From: Tragulus kanchil
Taxonomy: Eukaryota; Chordata; Mammalia; Artiodactyla; Tragulidae
Length of the DNA: 64,000 nucleotides
Reading direction: 5' to 3'
NCBI GenBank assembly: GCA_022376925.1
Contig: JAIOJX010000005.1
Span: 92,353,001-92,417,000, forward strand
Shown in pieces: positions 12,471 to 25,459 of the stretch. The translations under genes were made by a program, and so were the position numbers. Within the stretch, counting starts at the first letter, position 1. Each line of letters opens with the position of its first letter. The notes beneath the pieces are model-generated. The model did not search any database. It was given only the letters and a program-made list of their open reading frames with translations, and had not been told where the DNA came from.

Positions 12471-14389
12471 TGATGAAGGGTTTCTCAAAAACTTACTCCT
12501 TGCAGAGAAAATGATTTACCAGGTTCAAACAAATGCACTCAACAAAATAAGGCAAAATCACCCTTAAAATAATCAAACACTTCCCGCTGTACAGAGCATT
12601 CATAAGGCATCTTATGCAAAGTCTCTAATTCCCTTTAAAAGCAAGAGGGCCTGTGAACCCCACCGAGAGAAGCAATCTGTAAAAGCAGGATATACCCTTC
12701 AACAGAACCACACTGAAAGTGATGATTGGAGAAAATTTTTTTAAATGAGAACTCAAAAACCCTCCTCTTTTGCACCTTAGCACCCCCACCCCAGTCCACA
12801 AAACTGACCTAGAATCATCACCAATGTATTCCAAAATACTGATGATCCACCTGGAATCTACTAAAACATTTAGAGATACTCGCTGTTGCTAGAAGCTTTA
12901 GAGAGGTTGGAACTGGGCTGCGACACAAAGAAAGGACTTAATTTTCATTCTACTGTCACAGACATTCCACAGATCTCTAGTGGAAAGAACATAGAGTTCT
13001 GAGACATACACTTCTGTGGTATAAACGTGCAGTCCCACAGGCATATTTTAACAGTATAGACATGATGACCCAGTTAATAACATTTCAAATCGTACATTAA
13101 TTTCATTTTCAAATTAATAAAAGAATATAAAAATATATGAAGTGAATTTGTATCAGAAATAGCCCTCTGAAGGCTGAGCTTTTGAGTAAACAAGATGAAA
13201 ACTCTCTTATTGCCACAGATAAAAAAAAACCCTTTTCATATTGTTAAAACTATAGGTTATTTTCACTATGTCTGATCCATCTTTAGTAGAGATAAATCTC
13301 ATCTCCTCCTATAATGTTAAAATACATGTCTTCTGGCCCAAGATTAAAAGCAAACCAAAACCTGATAAGCTAAAAATCTACAAATTTTTTCAAAGTAATT
13401 TGAGCAAACTCTGTGTCTAACCAACCCATGTAACCACAAGACAAATGTTAAGTCAAGACTGCCCTGCTATCCAGCATCTACCTGGAAATGAAGTGTCCTG
13501 AGATTTTAAATGAATGTCTTTGTTATGAGAGGAACTGAATTGGAAAAAGAAGCTTTTTGATGAAGGGTTTCTCAAAAACTTACTCCTTGCAGAGAAAATG
13601 ATTTACCAGGTTCAAACAAATGCACTCAACAAAATAAGGCAAAATCACCCTTAAAATAATCAAACACTTCCCGCTGTACAGAGCATTCATAAGGCATCTT
13701 ATGCAAAGTCTCTAATTCCCTTTAAAAGCAAGAGGGCCTGTGAACCCCACCGAGAGAAGCAATCTGTAAAAGCAGGATATACCCTTCAACAGAACCACAC
13801 TGAAAGTGATGATTGGAGAAAATTTTTTTAAATGAGAACTCAAAAACCCTCCTCTTTTGCACCTTAGCACCCCCACCCCAGTCCACAAAACTGACCTAGA
13901 ATCATCACCAATGTATTCCAAAATACTGATGATCCACCTGGAATCTACTAAAACATTTAGAGATACTCGCTGTTGCTAGAAGCTTTAGAGAGGTTGGAAC
14001 TGGGCTGCGACACAAAGAAAGGACTTAATTTTCATTCTACTGTCACAGACATTCCACAGATCTCTAGTGGAAAGAACATAGAGTTCTGAGACATACACTT
14101 CTGTGGTATAAACGTGCAGTCCCACAGGCATATTTTAACAGTATAGACATGATGACCCAGTTAATAACATTTCAAATCGTACATTAATTTCATTTTCAAA
14201 TTAATAAAAGAATATAAAAATATATGAAGTGAATTTGTATCAGAAATAGCCCTCTGAAGGCTGAGCTTTTGAGTAAACAAGATGAAAACTATCTTATTGC
14301 CACAGATAGTAAAAAAGAAAGAACAAGGGGATGTACCCTGTGGATGATACATATTGTTAAAACTATAGGTTATTTTCACTATGTCTGAT
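12184..14389. repeat. Tandem duplication 6 (period 1087 bp)
   Basis: Copy A 12184-13270, copy B 13271-14389. At the end of copy A a stretch around GATAAAAAAAAACCC replaces about 40 bp that copy B keeps (14306-14350). Its left part overlaps copy B of duplication 5, so about 12184-12470 occurs three times. Intron; no gene. Confidence 0.94.
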
Positions 14390-16455
14390 GATACACATGG
14401 AAGGACAGACCTTAGAAATGGACAGGATCATCAACTCCAATATATCTTCATGATGAAGACACCTCAACCAAAGGAGTGGAGACTCACCCCAGGCCACATG
14501 ACTTGGAGAGGCAATCTCAGATCTCCTTATGTGAATACGGCGTTCTTTCCACTATAACCAAGCTAATCTCAGGAGTGAACAAGAACGAGTGGCTGCCCTG
14601 TGGAGCTCCTCCATGCAGCTGCTTTGGTGCACGGGGTGGAGGAAGACTGCTCAGACTGTTATGGTCACGCTGTATCCATGGAGAAGCCTAACAGGCTGCT
14701 CAGTAGCTGAATTTCTACCCCACTTAGAGAATACTCAGCTTATATCTGCTTCGGACATTAGGTCTGTATATAAGATTTCCTATGGGGAGGTTGGTGGGCT
14801 TGACCTTCTGCTATAATCTAATGGAAAAGCACCGACGCTTTTAATTTCATTTGACAATTAGTGAATGTTTATAAAGAAGTTTCACCAGTTGGATGCCACT
14901 GCTGGCCTCCAAGGCATAGCCTGCAAATCCAGTGTTTTGAAAAAACAGCATTATTTATCACACCTCACATCTGTCTTCTTCCCTTGCAAGTGTCTCTGTC
15001 TTTTGGGGAGACTGGCACATATAAAATTGGCATTCATGAACTTAATCAGAAAATCTTCAATAATTCTTTTCTGTCCCCCAAATTTCTTTATCGTGTTTCT
15101 CTAAACACCTTTTTGAGGTACACTGTTATGACTCTCGGGTCATCATCCTGCCATTCCTTTCACATGGCAGGTACCTAGTAAACATGTAGAGAGCATTTTC
15201 TCATACACAGAATATGCAAAAGATGCAGGTACCCGTCTAGGAGGCAGACCTTCAGACTTTCCTTCATTCTGTGACTCACAAATTCTATTAATACTTTGGG
15301 AAAATTTAAAAAGCATTAAGACAAGAAATACTGCCCGTTCCAGCTGTACCCAAGAACAGTTTTCTCTGGTGTAAACAAAAGATGAAAACTATCTTATTGC
15401 CAAAAAAACAAGGGATGTACCCTGTGGATGATACATATTGTTAAAACTATAGGTTATTTTCACTATGTCTGATGATACACATGGAAGGACAGACCTTAGA
15501 AATGGACAGGATCATCAACTCCAATATATCTTCATGATGAAGACACCTCAACCAAAGGAGTGGAGACTCACCCCAGGCCACATGACTTGGAGAGGCAATC
15601 TCAGATCTCCTTATGTGAATACGGCGTTCTTTCCACTATAACCAAGCTAATCTCAGGAGTGAACAAGAACGAGTGGCTGCCCTGTGGAGCTCCTCCATGC
15701 AGCTGCTTTGGTGCACGGGGTGGAGGAAGACTGCTCAGACTGTTATGGTCACGCTGTATCCATGGAGAAGCCTAACAGGCTGCTCAGTAGCTGAATTTCT
15801 ACCCCACTTAGAGAATACTCAGCTTATATCTGCTTCGGACATTAGGTCTGTATATAAGATTTCCTATGGGGAGGTTGGTGGGCTTGACCTTCTGCTATAA
15901 TCTAATGGAAAAGCACCGACGCTTTTAATTTCATTTGACAATTAGTGAATGTTTATAAAGAAGTTTCACCAGTTGGATGCCACTGCTGGCCTCCAAGGCA
16001 TAGCCTGCAAATCCAGTGTTTTGAAAAAGCAGCATTATTTATCACACCTCACATCTGTCTTCTTCCCTTGCAAGTGTCTCTGTCTTTTGGGGAGACTGGC
16101 ACATATAAAATTGGCATTCATGAACTTAATCAGAAAATCTTCAATAATTCTTTTCTGTCCCCCAAATTTCTTTATCGTGTTTCTCTAAACACCTTTTTGA
16201 GGTACACTGTTATGACTCTCGGGTCATCATCCTGCCATTCCTTTCACATGGCAGGTACCTAGTAAACATGTAGAGAGCATTTTCTCATACACAGAATATG
16301 CAAAAGATGCAGGTACCCGTCTAGGAGGCAGACCTTCAGACTTTCCTTCATTCTGTGACTCACAAATTCTATTAATACTTTGGGAAAATTTAAAAAGCAT
16401 TAAGACAAGAAATACTGCCAGTTCCAGCTGTACCAAAGAACATTTTTCTCTGGTG
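14275..16455. repeat. Tandem duplication 7 (period about 1100 then 1084 bp)
   Basis: Copy A 14275-15377, copy B 15375-16455. Copy B starts with a 16-bp shortening of an A-rich stretch. One substitution lies in mid-block (A at 14947, G in copy B). The paired open frames of 71-105 codons on the plus strand in both copies are unrelated to known proteins and sit in a BICC1 intron. Confidence 0.95.
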
Positions 16456-16844
16456 CAGTGATCTCAGCTGCTATACAAGGATACATGTATTTGAAGCATG
16501 ACAGACAATCCAGAGTCATTACTCACGAACCCAATGATCATTGCGTAATACAACTGCAAAACAGAGAAACAGCTCCTTTGTCCCCAGGCTCTGCAAAGGG
16601 CTACTTTGGTTAGATCTTTCCGAGGAGATCTGTTTTTAGGAATGACAGGTTTTCAGGCAATGCCTTGATGAAGAAGTGGGAGTATTCCCGGGATCTGTTA
16701 CCCTGTTAGCAGGAAAACACTCTGAAACCATAAAGCTGCCAGGGAGTAAGCAAGGGGCTGACGGGCAGAACCAGCCCCACTGGCTGAGACCACTGGCAGA
16801 GAGTCTTCAGGTTCTAAGATATGAAGAAGAACATTTATATTCAC

Positions 16845-16944
16845 CTGAGATGGCAAGCAGCATTTTCCTTCTGGCACCAAAAGTCGTAATTCCCAGCTCC
16901 TTCAGATCCTGATCCGTGAGAGTGAGGAATGTCTGCAGATCGAT
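16845..16944 (-). CDS. BICC1: BICC1 SAM-domain exon B, copy 1
   Basis: A 100-nt exon of 33 codons plus one base: IDLQTFLTLTDQDLKELGIT through TFGARRKMLLAIS. The acceptor is TCCACAG at 16945 and the donor CTCAG|GTGAAT is at 16844. It is the core of the SAM domain, with the hallmark sequence LTDQDLKELGI followed by GARRKMLLAI. Joined to exon A it gives DVFQQQE-IDLQTF without a break. The last G plus AA of the terminal exon makes Glu (ISELNK). Confidence 0.95.
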
Positions 16945-17890
16945 CTGTGGATGAACGAGCACATCTGTAATCAATACAGTAAGTATTTACTGTCTTCTTC
17001 TATTCAGCTCATTGCTACCCTTATTTATTAATTATGCTCTGCCTGCTTCCAAAAAAGAATGGTGGTGTTACCAACCTAAGGGACAACAGTTAAGTAATAA
17101 AAGTGATCAAATGAAACTGATGATTCTAGCAGCCTACTTAGCGTAAGTCAATGACTTACTGCAACAAACTTGTGTCTTAGCATCCCGGAAGCCAAAGCAA
17201 GACTGGAAGAAGAAACTGCCCAGTTTTTGTACCTGATAAAAGGAAGAATGCATACCTGTCCAGAAGAGAGAAACTATTTCTTAGTTTTAGATTCTGATTC
17301 AGTTAAGTGTGTTTCCATGAAGAGAGACTGAATAAGACCATACAGGGTATCTTCCATTGTGTTCTACATAAAAATGATAGCAGAATTCACAGTCTAACTC
17401 AGACCTGTGACTCCATTTCTCAGTCCAGTCGACTCTCTCTGAGAATGGCATACAAGAAATACTGCCAGTTCCAGCTGTACCAAAGAACATTTTCTCTGGT
17501 GCAGTGATCTCAGCTGCTATACAAGGATACATGTATTTGAAGCATGACAGACAATCCAGAGTCATTACTCACGAACCCAATGATCATTGCGTAATACAAC
17601 TGCAAAACAGAGAAACAGCTCCTTTGTCCCCAGGCTCTGCAAAGGGCTACTTTGGTTAGATCTTTCCGAGGAGATCTGTTTTTAGGAATGACAGGTTTTC
17701 AGGCAATGCCTTGATGAAGAAGTGGGAGTATTCCCGGGATCTGTTACCCTGTTAGCAGGAAAACACTCTGAAACCATAAAGCTGCCAGGGAGTAAGCAAG
17801 GGGCTGACGGGCAGAACCAGCCCCACTGGCTGAGACCACTGGCAGAGAGTCTTCAGGTTCTAAGATATGAAGAAGAACATTTATATTCAC

Positions 17891-17990
17891 CTGAGATGGC
17901 AAGCAGCATTTTCCTTCTGGCACCAAAAGTCGTAATTCCCAGCTCCTTCAGATCCTGATCCGTGAGAGTGAGGAATGTCTGCAGATCGAT
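17891..17990 (-). CDS. BICC1: BICC1 SAM-domain exon B, duplicate copy 2
   Basis: An identical 100-nt exon with the same splice sites, 1046 bp from copy 1 in duplication 8. Use of both would repeat half a SAM domain and shift the frame. No base differs in the exon itself. I treat it as redundant. Confidence 0.9.
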
Positions 17991-18603
17991 CTGTGGATGA
18001 ACGAGCACATCTGTAATCAATACAGTAAGTATTTACTGTCTTCTTCTATTCAGCTCATTGCTACCCTTATTTATTAATTATGCTCTGCCTGCTTCCAAAA
18101 AAGAATGGTGGTGTTACCAACCTAAGGGACAACAGTTAAGTAATAAAAGTGATCAAATGAAACTGATGATTCTAGCAGCCTACTTAGCGTAAGTCAATGA
18201 CTTACTGCAACAAACTTGTGTCTTAGCATCCCGGAAGCCAAAGCAAGACTGGAAGAAGAAACTGCCCAGTTTTTGTACCTGATAAAAGGAAGAATGCATA
18301 CCTGTCCAGAAGAGAGAAACTATTTCTTAGTTTTAGATTCTGATTCAGTTAAGTGTGTTTCCATGAAGAGAGACTGAATAAGACCATACAGGGTATCTTC
18401 CATTGTGTTCTACATAAAAATGATAGCAGAATTCACAGTCTAACTCAGACCTGTGACTCCATTTCTCAGTCCAGTCGACTCTCTCTGAGAATGGCATACA
18501 GGAAGTACTCCAGGAGACAGCATAATTGAACTTTGGCCTCAGCAACACTGGATGGAAGGAAGCAGCCCAAGAATCCCACTTTTCCTTGAAAACCATGTGG
18601 AGG

Positions 18604-18812
18604 GACAGAAAGGCAATGGGCTCTGAGACCAAAGAGACCTGGGCTCAGGTTCTGACTCCCCCAGTACTAATCATGGTTACTCTGGGTTGATGATACTAGA
18701 CCTTGCAGGGTTGTCTGAGGCATTAAATATGACCCTAGAGGTAATGCAATGTGCTCACCAAAGGGGTAAAACAGTCAGCAGCTATGATTAGTAATAATGC
18801 ATTCAGACATCA
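18604..18812 (+). repeat. MIR SINE, copy 1
   Basis: Starts with a GGGCTCTGAGACCAAAGAG-like MIR head, then CCTGGGCTCAGGTTCTGACT, and later GGTTGTCTGAGGCATTAAAT, the typical MIR order. Old mammalian SINE in a BICC1 intron. Confidence 0.65.
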
Positions 18813-19135
18813 TCTGTGAAAGCTGCTAAATGTATGTTTACATCCTGCTTACAATGTATCAAATCTCACAAGGTTACTTATGAGAGATTCTTATTAAGTC
18901 CCATCTGTATATGAGAAAACATCGTCCATGAAGAGGACACTGCCAAATTTCACACCCCTGAAAACAGTGAAATATACTTTTTAATTCAAACTATATAGAA
19001 ATTGGAAATTTTCTGTTTTGATTTTGAACATTACATCCAGATCTTGAAAATACCTTTCATTTACCATTTGTAAAAGGTCTGCAGATACTTTTTTTTAGAA
19101 ATTCTATCCAGTGAAGATGATTGCAAGAATCCTCC

Positions 19136-19266
19136 AACTCTTTTTTTTTTGGGGTGTTGGGGAGGGAGAGGCGGGCAGGCCATCTCTATTGGTCTTTTCA
19201 TTTATTTTTTCATCCATCTTTGTTCTTTTGGCCTGTGTGGGCCTCCCATCGCAGTGGCCTCTCACA
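19136..19266 (-). mobile_element. tRNA-Glu SINE, cut copy at an assembly junction
   Basis: The first 130 bp of the SINE seen complete at 20304-20602. It stops in the middle of the element (GGCCTCTCACAG) and continues directly with intron sequence from the next copy, with no target-site duplication on that side. A product of the junction, not an insertion. Confidence 0.85.
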
Positions 19267-19766
19267 GCCCCTCAAAAAGAATGGTGGTGTTACCAACCTG
19301 GCCTTAAGTAATAAAAGTGATAAATGAAACTGATGATTCTAGCAGCCTACTTAGCGTAAGTCAATAACTGCAACAAACTTGTGTCTTAGCATCCCGGAAG
19401 CCAAAGCAAGACTGGAAGAAGAAACTGCCCAGTTTTTGTACCTGATAAAAGGAAGAATGCATACCTGTCCAGAAGAGAGAAACTATTTCTTAGTTTTAGA
19501 TTCTGATTCAGTTAAGTGTGTTTCCATGAAGAGAGACTGAATAAGACCATACAGGGTATCTTCCATTGTGTTCTACATAAAAATGATAGCAGAATTCACA
19601 GTCTAACTCAGACCTGTGACTCCATTTCTCAGTCCAGTCGACTCTCTCTGAGAATGGCATACAGGAAGTACTCCAGGAGACAGCATAATTGAACTTTGGC
19701 CTCAGCAACACTGGATGGAAGGAAGCAGCCCAAGAATCCCACTTTTCCTTGAAAACCATGTGGAGG

Positions 19767-19975
19767 GACAGAAAGGCAATGGGCTCTGAGACCAAAGAGA
19801 CCTGGGCTCAGGTTCTGACTCCCCCAGTACTAATCATGGTTACTCTGGGTTGATGATACTAGACCTTGCAGGGTTGTCTGAGGCATTAAATATGACCCTA
19901 GAGGTAATGCAATGTGCTCACCAAAGGGGTAAAACAGTCAGCAGCTATGATTAGTAATAATGCATTCAGACATCA
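19767..19975 (+). repeat. MIR SINE, duplicate copy
   Basis: The same MIR displaced by 1163 bp within duplication 9. Confidence 0.65.
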
Positions 19976-20303
19976 TCTGTGAAAGCTGCTAAATGTATGT
20001 TTACATCCTGCTTACAATGTATCAAATCTCACAAGGTTACTTATGAGAGATTCTTATTAAGTCCCATCTGTATATGAGAAAACATCGTCCATGAAGAGGA
20101 CACTGCCAAATTTCACACCCCTGAAAACAGTGAAATATACTTTTTAATTCAAACTATATAGAAATTGGAAATTTTCTGTTTTGATTTTGAACATTACATC
20201 CAGATCTTGAAAATACCTTTCATTTACCATTTGTAAAAGGTCTGCAGATACTTTTTTTTAGAAATTCTATCCAGTGAAGATGATTGCAAGAATCCTCCAA
20301 CTC

Positions 20304-20602
20304 GTTTTTTTTTGGGGGTGTTGGGGAGGGAGAGGGGCGGGCAGGCCATCTCTATTGGTCTTTTCATTTATTTTTTCATCCATCTTTGTTCTTTTGGCCT
20401 GTGTGGGCCTCCCATCGCAGTGGCCTCTCTCACAGCAGAGCACCAGCTCTGGGCGCATGTGCTCCAGAGCTCCGGCTCGGTAATTGGACACACGGGTCCA
20501 GCCGCTCCGCTGCACATTGGGATCTTCTCAGGCCAGGGATTGAACCGGTGCCCCTTGCGCTGCAAGGCAGTGTCCTTACCCACTGGACCACCAGGGAAGC
20601 CC
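20304..20602 (-). mobile_element. tRNA-Glu-derived SINE (lineage-type A)
   Basis: An antisense SINE: on the minus strand it starts GGGCTTCCCTGGTGGTCCAG, has a B-box-like GGTTCAATCCC, then a body with TGTCCAATTACCGAGCCGGA and ends in an A-rich tail. It is flanked by an 11-bp target-site duplication TCCTCCAACTC at 20293-20303 and 20603-20613, so the borders are exact. The head is that of Bov-tA/CHR type SINEs, but the body differs from the bovine families I know. Confidence 0.88.
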
Positions 20603-20613
20603 TCCTCCAACTC

Positions 20614-21708
20614 TTTTTAAAGGGCCAGAGAATAACTAGTTGAGGCTTACTGGGCTAATACTGTCTCTGTTGCAAGTACTCAACTCTGCTGGTTTAGCTC
20701 GAAAGCAACCATGAACGACATAAGGTAACTGATCTGGAAAGCCTGTGTTCCAATAAAACTTTATCTATAAAATTAAGCAGCAGGTTGCAGTTTGCCAATT
20801 TAACTTTATATTATCATGTTTTCTTCTTTTTTGAAGTAACTAGATAAATAACCATAATAAATTTATTTCTGTGTATCTGCAAATAGGAAATATAGATTAA
20901 AAACAAACCCAGGATATCATCAAATAACATCTAGTCACTTACTTCTAAAACCTTGTGTGCATGAACAAGTTAAAATTCCTTGGCTCTGAGCTTCTCAATT
21001 AGCCACCTGCATCTAGCCAGTAAGACTAAGTAATTTCAGTTCTTTACTGCATAGATGATGAACTTGATACTCAACTTCAAAAATCTTTGGTTAAAAGAAC
21101 ACTAGTTTAGATTTAGAAGAAAAACAAAAACCTTTGTCCTAAAAGTCCAATATACACATGACAACATATTTGGGGGTATTAAAAGAACAGAGTTTTGCAA
21201 TTAAATTATGGGCACTATGTTAAATTTATGATATAAAATGCCTAATAAAAATCTTGGAGTCTTTATTGACCAATGTATGCCCCATAATTACTGACAAGCT
21301 CTATAACATGAAGTAAAGTCAACTAGCATGAAATTTGGACGATGTCAGGATTTGGAAAACAGACACGTTTAGAAAACTATTCTCTAAATAGTTTCTGTTG
21401 CCTTGATAATATGACAACATGATTCGAAAGAACCATGCTTAGGAGGTCTTGTCCTTACACCAGTGCATCCTGGCCATGGCTGATAAGTTTGACCAAAATC
21501 CATGGTAGGGGGATTTCAGAAGACATCTTAGTTCTGTCTCAGCTCAGACAAAACCCAAATAGTAAATTAATAAGTTAACATGTATACACAGTGCATTATG
21601 TTCTATGAGAACAAACTTCAGTAACATGATGAAGATGATGTCAAAAGCAACCATGGCTATTTATTCAGATACTGTTGTTTACTCTTAAGTGCCACAAATA
21701 AAGACAAT
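20614..21708. other. BICC1 intron, nothing recognised
   Basis: Unduplicated AT-rich intron between the two SAM exons. No open frame with known similarity and no repeat family recognised. Confidence 0.6.
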
Positions 21709-22060
21709 AATGAAGGAGTAAGACCTTTTTAAATACAGTATAGTTGACCTTCAGGAAGTTACAAATCAAAAGATCTTGTGAAACAGGATGCTTGTTTGAT
21801 CTTTGAGCCAAAACTAGTGAAGGATGGCTCTACGTGTTTGTACAAACACAATTTCCTATATTTCTGCCATCCTGTGTTTACCAGTTGCCCTTCATAAACA
21901 AGAGATGAGGCAATGACAGTTTTCCTAGAAAAAACAAGCTGTGAGACTTGAATAAATCCTCAGTGAAAGCACAGTCATACGTCCCTGGATGATTTCCTTC
22001 TAGAAGTTGTCATGCACGCAACCAAAACAAAGATGCCCAGGAAAATAAACACTGACTGAC

Positions 22061-22220
22061 CTCTTGTTGCTGGAAGACGTCTGTGTATTTGCCCAGGCCC
22101 AGTTTGCTGAAGAGCTCAGGAGGTCAGAGCCTTTGAAAGAGCTATTCAGGTTACAGCCATTGCTTCCGGTCAGCGAGGAAATGCAGTCCATGTAATTGCT
22201 ACTACTGAGATAGTGTTCCG
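22061..22220 (-). CDS. BICC1: BICC1 SAM-domain exon A, copy with 1-nt deletion
   Basis: A duplicate of the exon at 23147-23307 with one G missing from a short run (CTCAGGAGG here, CTCAGGGAGG there, plus strand at about 22120). The frame is lost after KGSDL, so the SAM domain start is not encoded. Splice sites are unchanged. A model built on this copy would predict a truncated BICC1 without a SAM domain. With an intact copy 1087 bp away, a sequencing or consensus error is far more likely than a real mutation. Confidence 0.88.
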
Positions 22221-23146
22221 CTGGAAGGCAGAGGAGAGATAGGCTTGAAGTGGAAACACCCAGTGAGAACATGGTTTAATTAAAAGTTTTAATCACTCAG
22301 ATATATCAGGTTCATTGTTTTGGGCTGAATAGAGCAGCTGCTGTAGAAATCCAACAAATCCTTTACTGAAACATGGGCTTTTCATTAAGGAAATGTTGGT
22401 TATTGCTTTCAGGGAGGCTCTTGCCATTTCAAAGTGTACACTTGGGAGGCAGCAATTCAGCAAGAGTGTCTCTGTAGTTAATAATCATTAATCATATTCT
22501 CCCTGAGCATTCAGAAACATTTGCTCTTTATAATTGATTTGATCCCTCATTTAATGAGGAATTGGAAGGAAGATCCCTAGGACACAATAAAGGTAAGGCA
22601 AGTTGCAGCTCCTCTTGCATGCGGGCTGGCTCTCTGTATCCACACTTGTGCTTTCCCGTGGTCCAAGAAATCCTGATATTACCACATGTAAATCTCAATT
22701 CCTTCCAACATAACTGGGCAGTGAGTTCAGGATATAGAGTGCTTCCAAAAAAGAGGAACATGTGAAATGAATAGAAAAATGCTGGTGTTCACAAGTATAA
22801 GTAATGAAGGAGTAAGACCTTTTAAATACAGGACCTTCAGGAAGTTACAAATCAAAAGATCTTGTGAAACAGGATGCTTGTTTGATCTTTGAGCCAAAAC
22901 TAGTGAAGGATGGCTCTACGTGTTTGTACAAACACAATTTCCTATATTTCTGCCATCCTGTGTTTACCAGTTGCCCTTCATAAACAAGAGATGAGGCAAT
23001 GACAGTTTTCCTAGAAAAAACAAGCTGTGAGACTTGAATAAATCCTCAGTGAAAGCACAGTCATACGTCCCTGGATGATTTCCTTCTAGAAGTTGTCATG
23101 CACGCAACCAAAACAAAGATGCCCAGGAAAATAAACACTGACTGAC

Positions 23147-23307
23147 CTCTTGTTGCTGGAAGACGTCTGTGTATTTGCCCAGGCCCAGTTTGCTGAAGAG
23201 CTCAGGGAGGTCAGAGCCTTTGAAAGAGCTATTCAGGTTACAGCCATTGCTTCCGGTCAGCGAGGAAATGCAGTCCATGTAATTGCTACTACTGAGATAG
23301 TGTTCCG
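23147..23307 (-). CDS. BICC1: BICC1 SAM-domain exon A, intact copy
   Basis: A 161-nt exon: two bases finish a Thr codon, then 53 codons from EHYLSSSNYMDCISSLTGSN to DLPELFSKLGLGKYTDVFQ and QQE. The acceptor CTTCCAG is at 23308 and the donor GAG|GTCAGT is at 23146. The last 23 residues are the first helices of the sterile alpha motif domain, which lets BICC1 polymerise and bind partners such as ANKS3/ANKS6 (family knowledge). It joins in phase 0 to IDLQTFLTL of SAM exon B. This copy has the GGG run needed for the frame, unlike copy 1 at 22061, so it is the one to trust. Confidence 0.94.
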
Positions 23308-23873
23308 CTGGAAGGCAGAGGAGAGATAGGCTTGAAGTGGAAACACCCAGTGAGAACATGGTTTAATTAAAAGTTTTAATCACTCAGATATATCAGGTTC
23401 ATTGTTTTGGGCTGAATAGAGCAGCTGCTGTAGAAATCCAACAAATCCTTTACTGAAACATGGGCTTTTCATTAAGGAAATGTTGGTTATTGCTTTCAGG
23501 GAGGCTCTTGCCATTTCAAAGTGTACACTTGGGAGGCAGCAATTCAGCAAGAGTGTCTCTGTAGTTAATAATCATTAATCATATTCTCCCTGAGCATTCA
23601 GAAACATTTGCTCTTTATAATTGATTTGATCCCTCATTTAATGAGGAATTGGAAGGAAGATCCCTAGGACACAATAAAGGTAAGGCAAGTTGCAGCTCCT
23701 CTTGCATGCGGGCTGGCTCTCTGTATCCACACTTGTGCTTTCCCGTGGTCCAAGAAATCCTGATATTACCACATGTAAATCTCAATTCCTTCCAACATAA
23801 CTGGGCAGTGAGTTCAGGATATAGAGTGCTTCCAAAAAAGAGGAACATGTGAAATGAATAGAAAAATGCTGGT

Positions 23874-24680
23874 GTTCTTGGACTTCACTTACAATAGAAA
23901 CAGGTCCATCTCTTACAGGAAATTCTAGGACAGCTATGCCAAGCCTTGTCTTGGTTCTCCTACTGATCTGGTGGGCAAAGGCTCCTCCACATTGTCTGTG
24001 GTTCTCAGACCCAATGGCATGCAGCCTTGAGTGATAGACTAATGAGCCATACAAGGTATTCACACACCCCTCAAGAGCTGCTCTGAAGAATCTAGCAGAG
24101 CAAGGCAGCCATTCCCACCACCCTAACCAACAACTGACTCTCCTCCCTGTGGGACTTCTACCTTTTCATACCAAAGATGCAGCTTCAGGGGGGGTTCCCA
24201 GACAGATGAGGGCAGAGGACACTCACCAAGCTAATAAAATCCATCTGAGATCCTCTAGGATCAATGCATTCAACTAAATCTTAAAAACTTTGTTCTGTGT
24301 GGCCACTAATCATCTCCCAGTTTAGACGTTCTACATAGGTCTCAAGTGGAAGGAATTTCTTGATAAGGTTTTTTTTCTTTTAAAAAACAGATGTTTTATC
24401 TCTTTGGGGAAGAATATATAGGGAAAACAATCTAGGACCAAAGCGCTGAGGCCCTGAGCCCTGAAACACTTCACCAACTGAAGGTAAGGCTCCAAAGTCA
24501 CCAAAAAGATTGAGGAGGAATGACCAGTGAGGCAGTGGTTCAAAGGTGACACAAAGCAGGGTATGATGAGTGCACTGGACTGACCACTGGACACGACAAC
24601 ATGGAGGCAGGCTGGCTGACCATACAACCTACCATCCAAATGATAGATTTACTTTAAGGAAAAAAAAGCAACCTAAAGTA
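23874..24680. other. BICC1 intron, nothing recognised
   Basis: Unduplicated intron between duplication 10 and an L1 fragment. Only short chance open frames, the longest 102 codons on the minus strand at 24331-24639, without recognisable motifs. Confidence 0.55.
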
Positions 24681-25210
24681 AATGTCCACCAACAAAGGAA
24701 GGGATAAAGAAGATGTGGTGCAAATATATAATGGAATATTATTCAGCCACTAAAAGGAACAAAACTGGATCATTTGTAGAGATGTAGATGTACCTAGAGA
24801 CTACCATACAGAGTAAGTCAGAAACAGGAAAAGCAAATATTGTATACTAAAAAATACATGTGGAATCTGAAACAGTGAGACACATGATCTTATTTGAAAA
24901 GCAGAAATAGAGGCACAGATGTAGTGAATGAAGCTGTGGACACGAAGGGAGGAAAGGAGGACAATGGGATGAACTGGGAAACTGGGACTTACATACATAC
25001 ATGACTGGCACTTTGAATAAAGTAGATAACTAACGAGAACCCACTGTGTAGCTCAGCAGACTCTACTCAGTGCTCTGTGGTGACATAAATAAGAAAATCC
25101 CCAAAAGAGCAAATTTATGTATGTGCATAACTGACCCACTGTGCTGTACAGTAGAAACTGACACATCATGGTAAAGCAACCATACTCCAATAAAAATTAA
25201 TTTAAAAAAT
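24681..25210 (+). mobile_element. L1 LINE 3' end (5'-truncated)
   Basis: Artiodactyl L1 3'UTR: AATGTCCACCAACAAAGG, GGAATATTATTCAGCCACTA, later GAAACTGACACATCATGG, then an AATAAAAATTAATTTAAAAA end. Non-coding remnant. Confidence 0.8.
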
Positions 25211-25459
25211 GAGGGAGCTACTGAGCATTACAGTGGAACAACTGGTTAACAGGGATGCCCAGAGAAAACCTAGACAGTGGTGATCTTGACAAGGGTGTCA
25301 CTAAAAATTACCTAAAACTGGTGTACAGTACAGCAGTCATTGGCAATATGTGGCTACTGAGCACCCGTAATCAGATAGTAGAAATTTTAAAATGTTCTGT
25401 AAATGTGAAATAACATATACCATATTTTAAAGATGTAGTAGAAGAGCTACACCTTAGGA

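Larger units (their letters stand above)
16405..18496. repeat. Tandem duplication 8 (period 1046 bp)
   Basis: Copy A 16405-17449, copy B 17450-18496, joined through the microhomology GCATACA. Contains BICC1 SAM exon B. The paired plus-strand open frames (78 codons at 16676 and 17722) are antisense to the exon. Confidence 0.95.
18096..20425. repeat. Tandem duplication 9 (period 1176 then 1163 bp)
   Basis: Copy A 18096-19270, copy B 19271-20425. The junction falls inside a SINE: copy A ends after 130 bp of the SINE, copy B carries the whole element. The first 60 bp of copy B have lost about 13 bp. Sequence from about 17058 is present three times (18103, 19279). Confidence 0.95.
21709..23873. 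repeat. Tandem duplication 10 (period 1087 bp)
   Basis: Copy A 21709-22786, short filler, copy B 22803-23873. Near its start copy B lacks about 9 bp after AAATACAG. Contains BICC1 SAM exon A; the G-run difference inside the exon breaks the frame in copy A. Confidence 0.95.
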
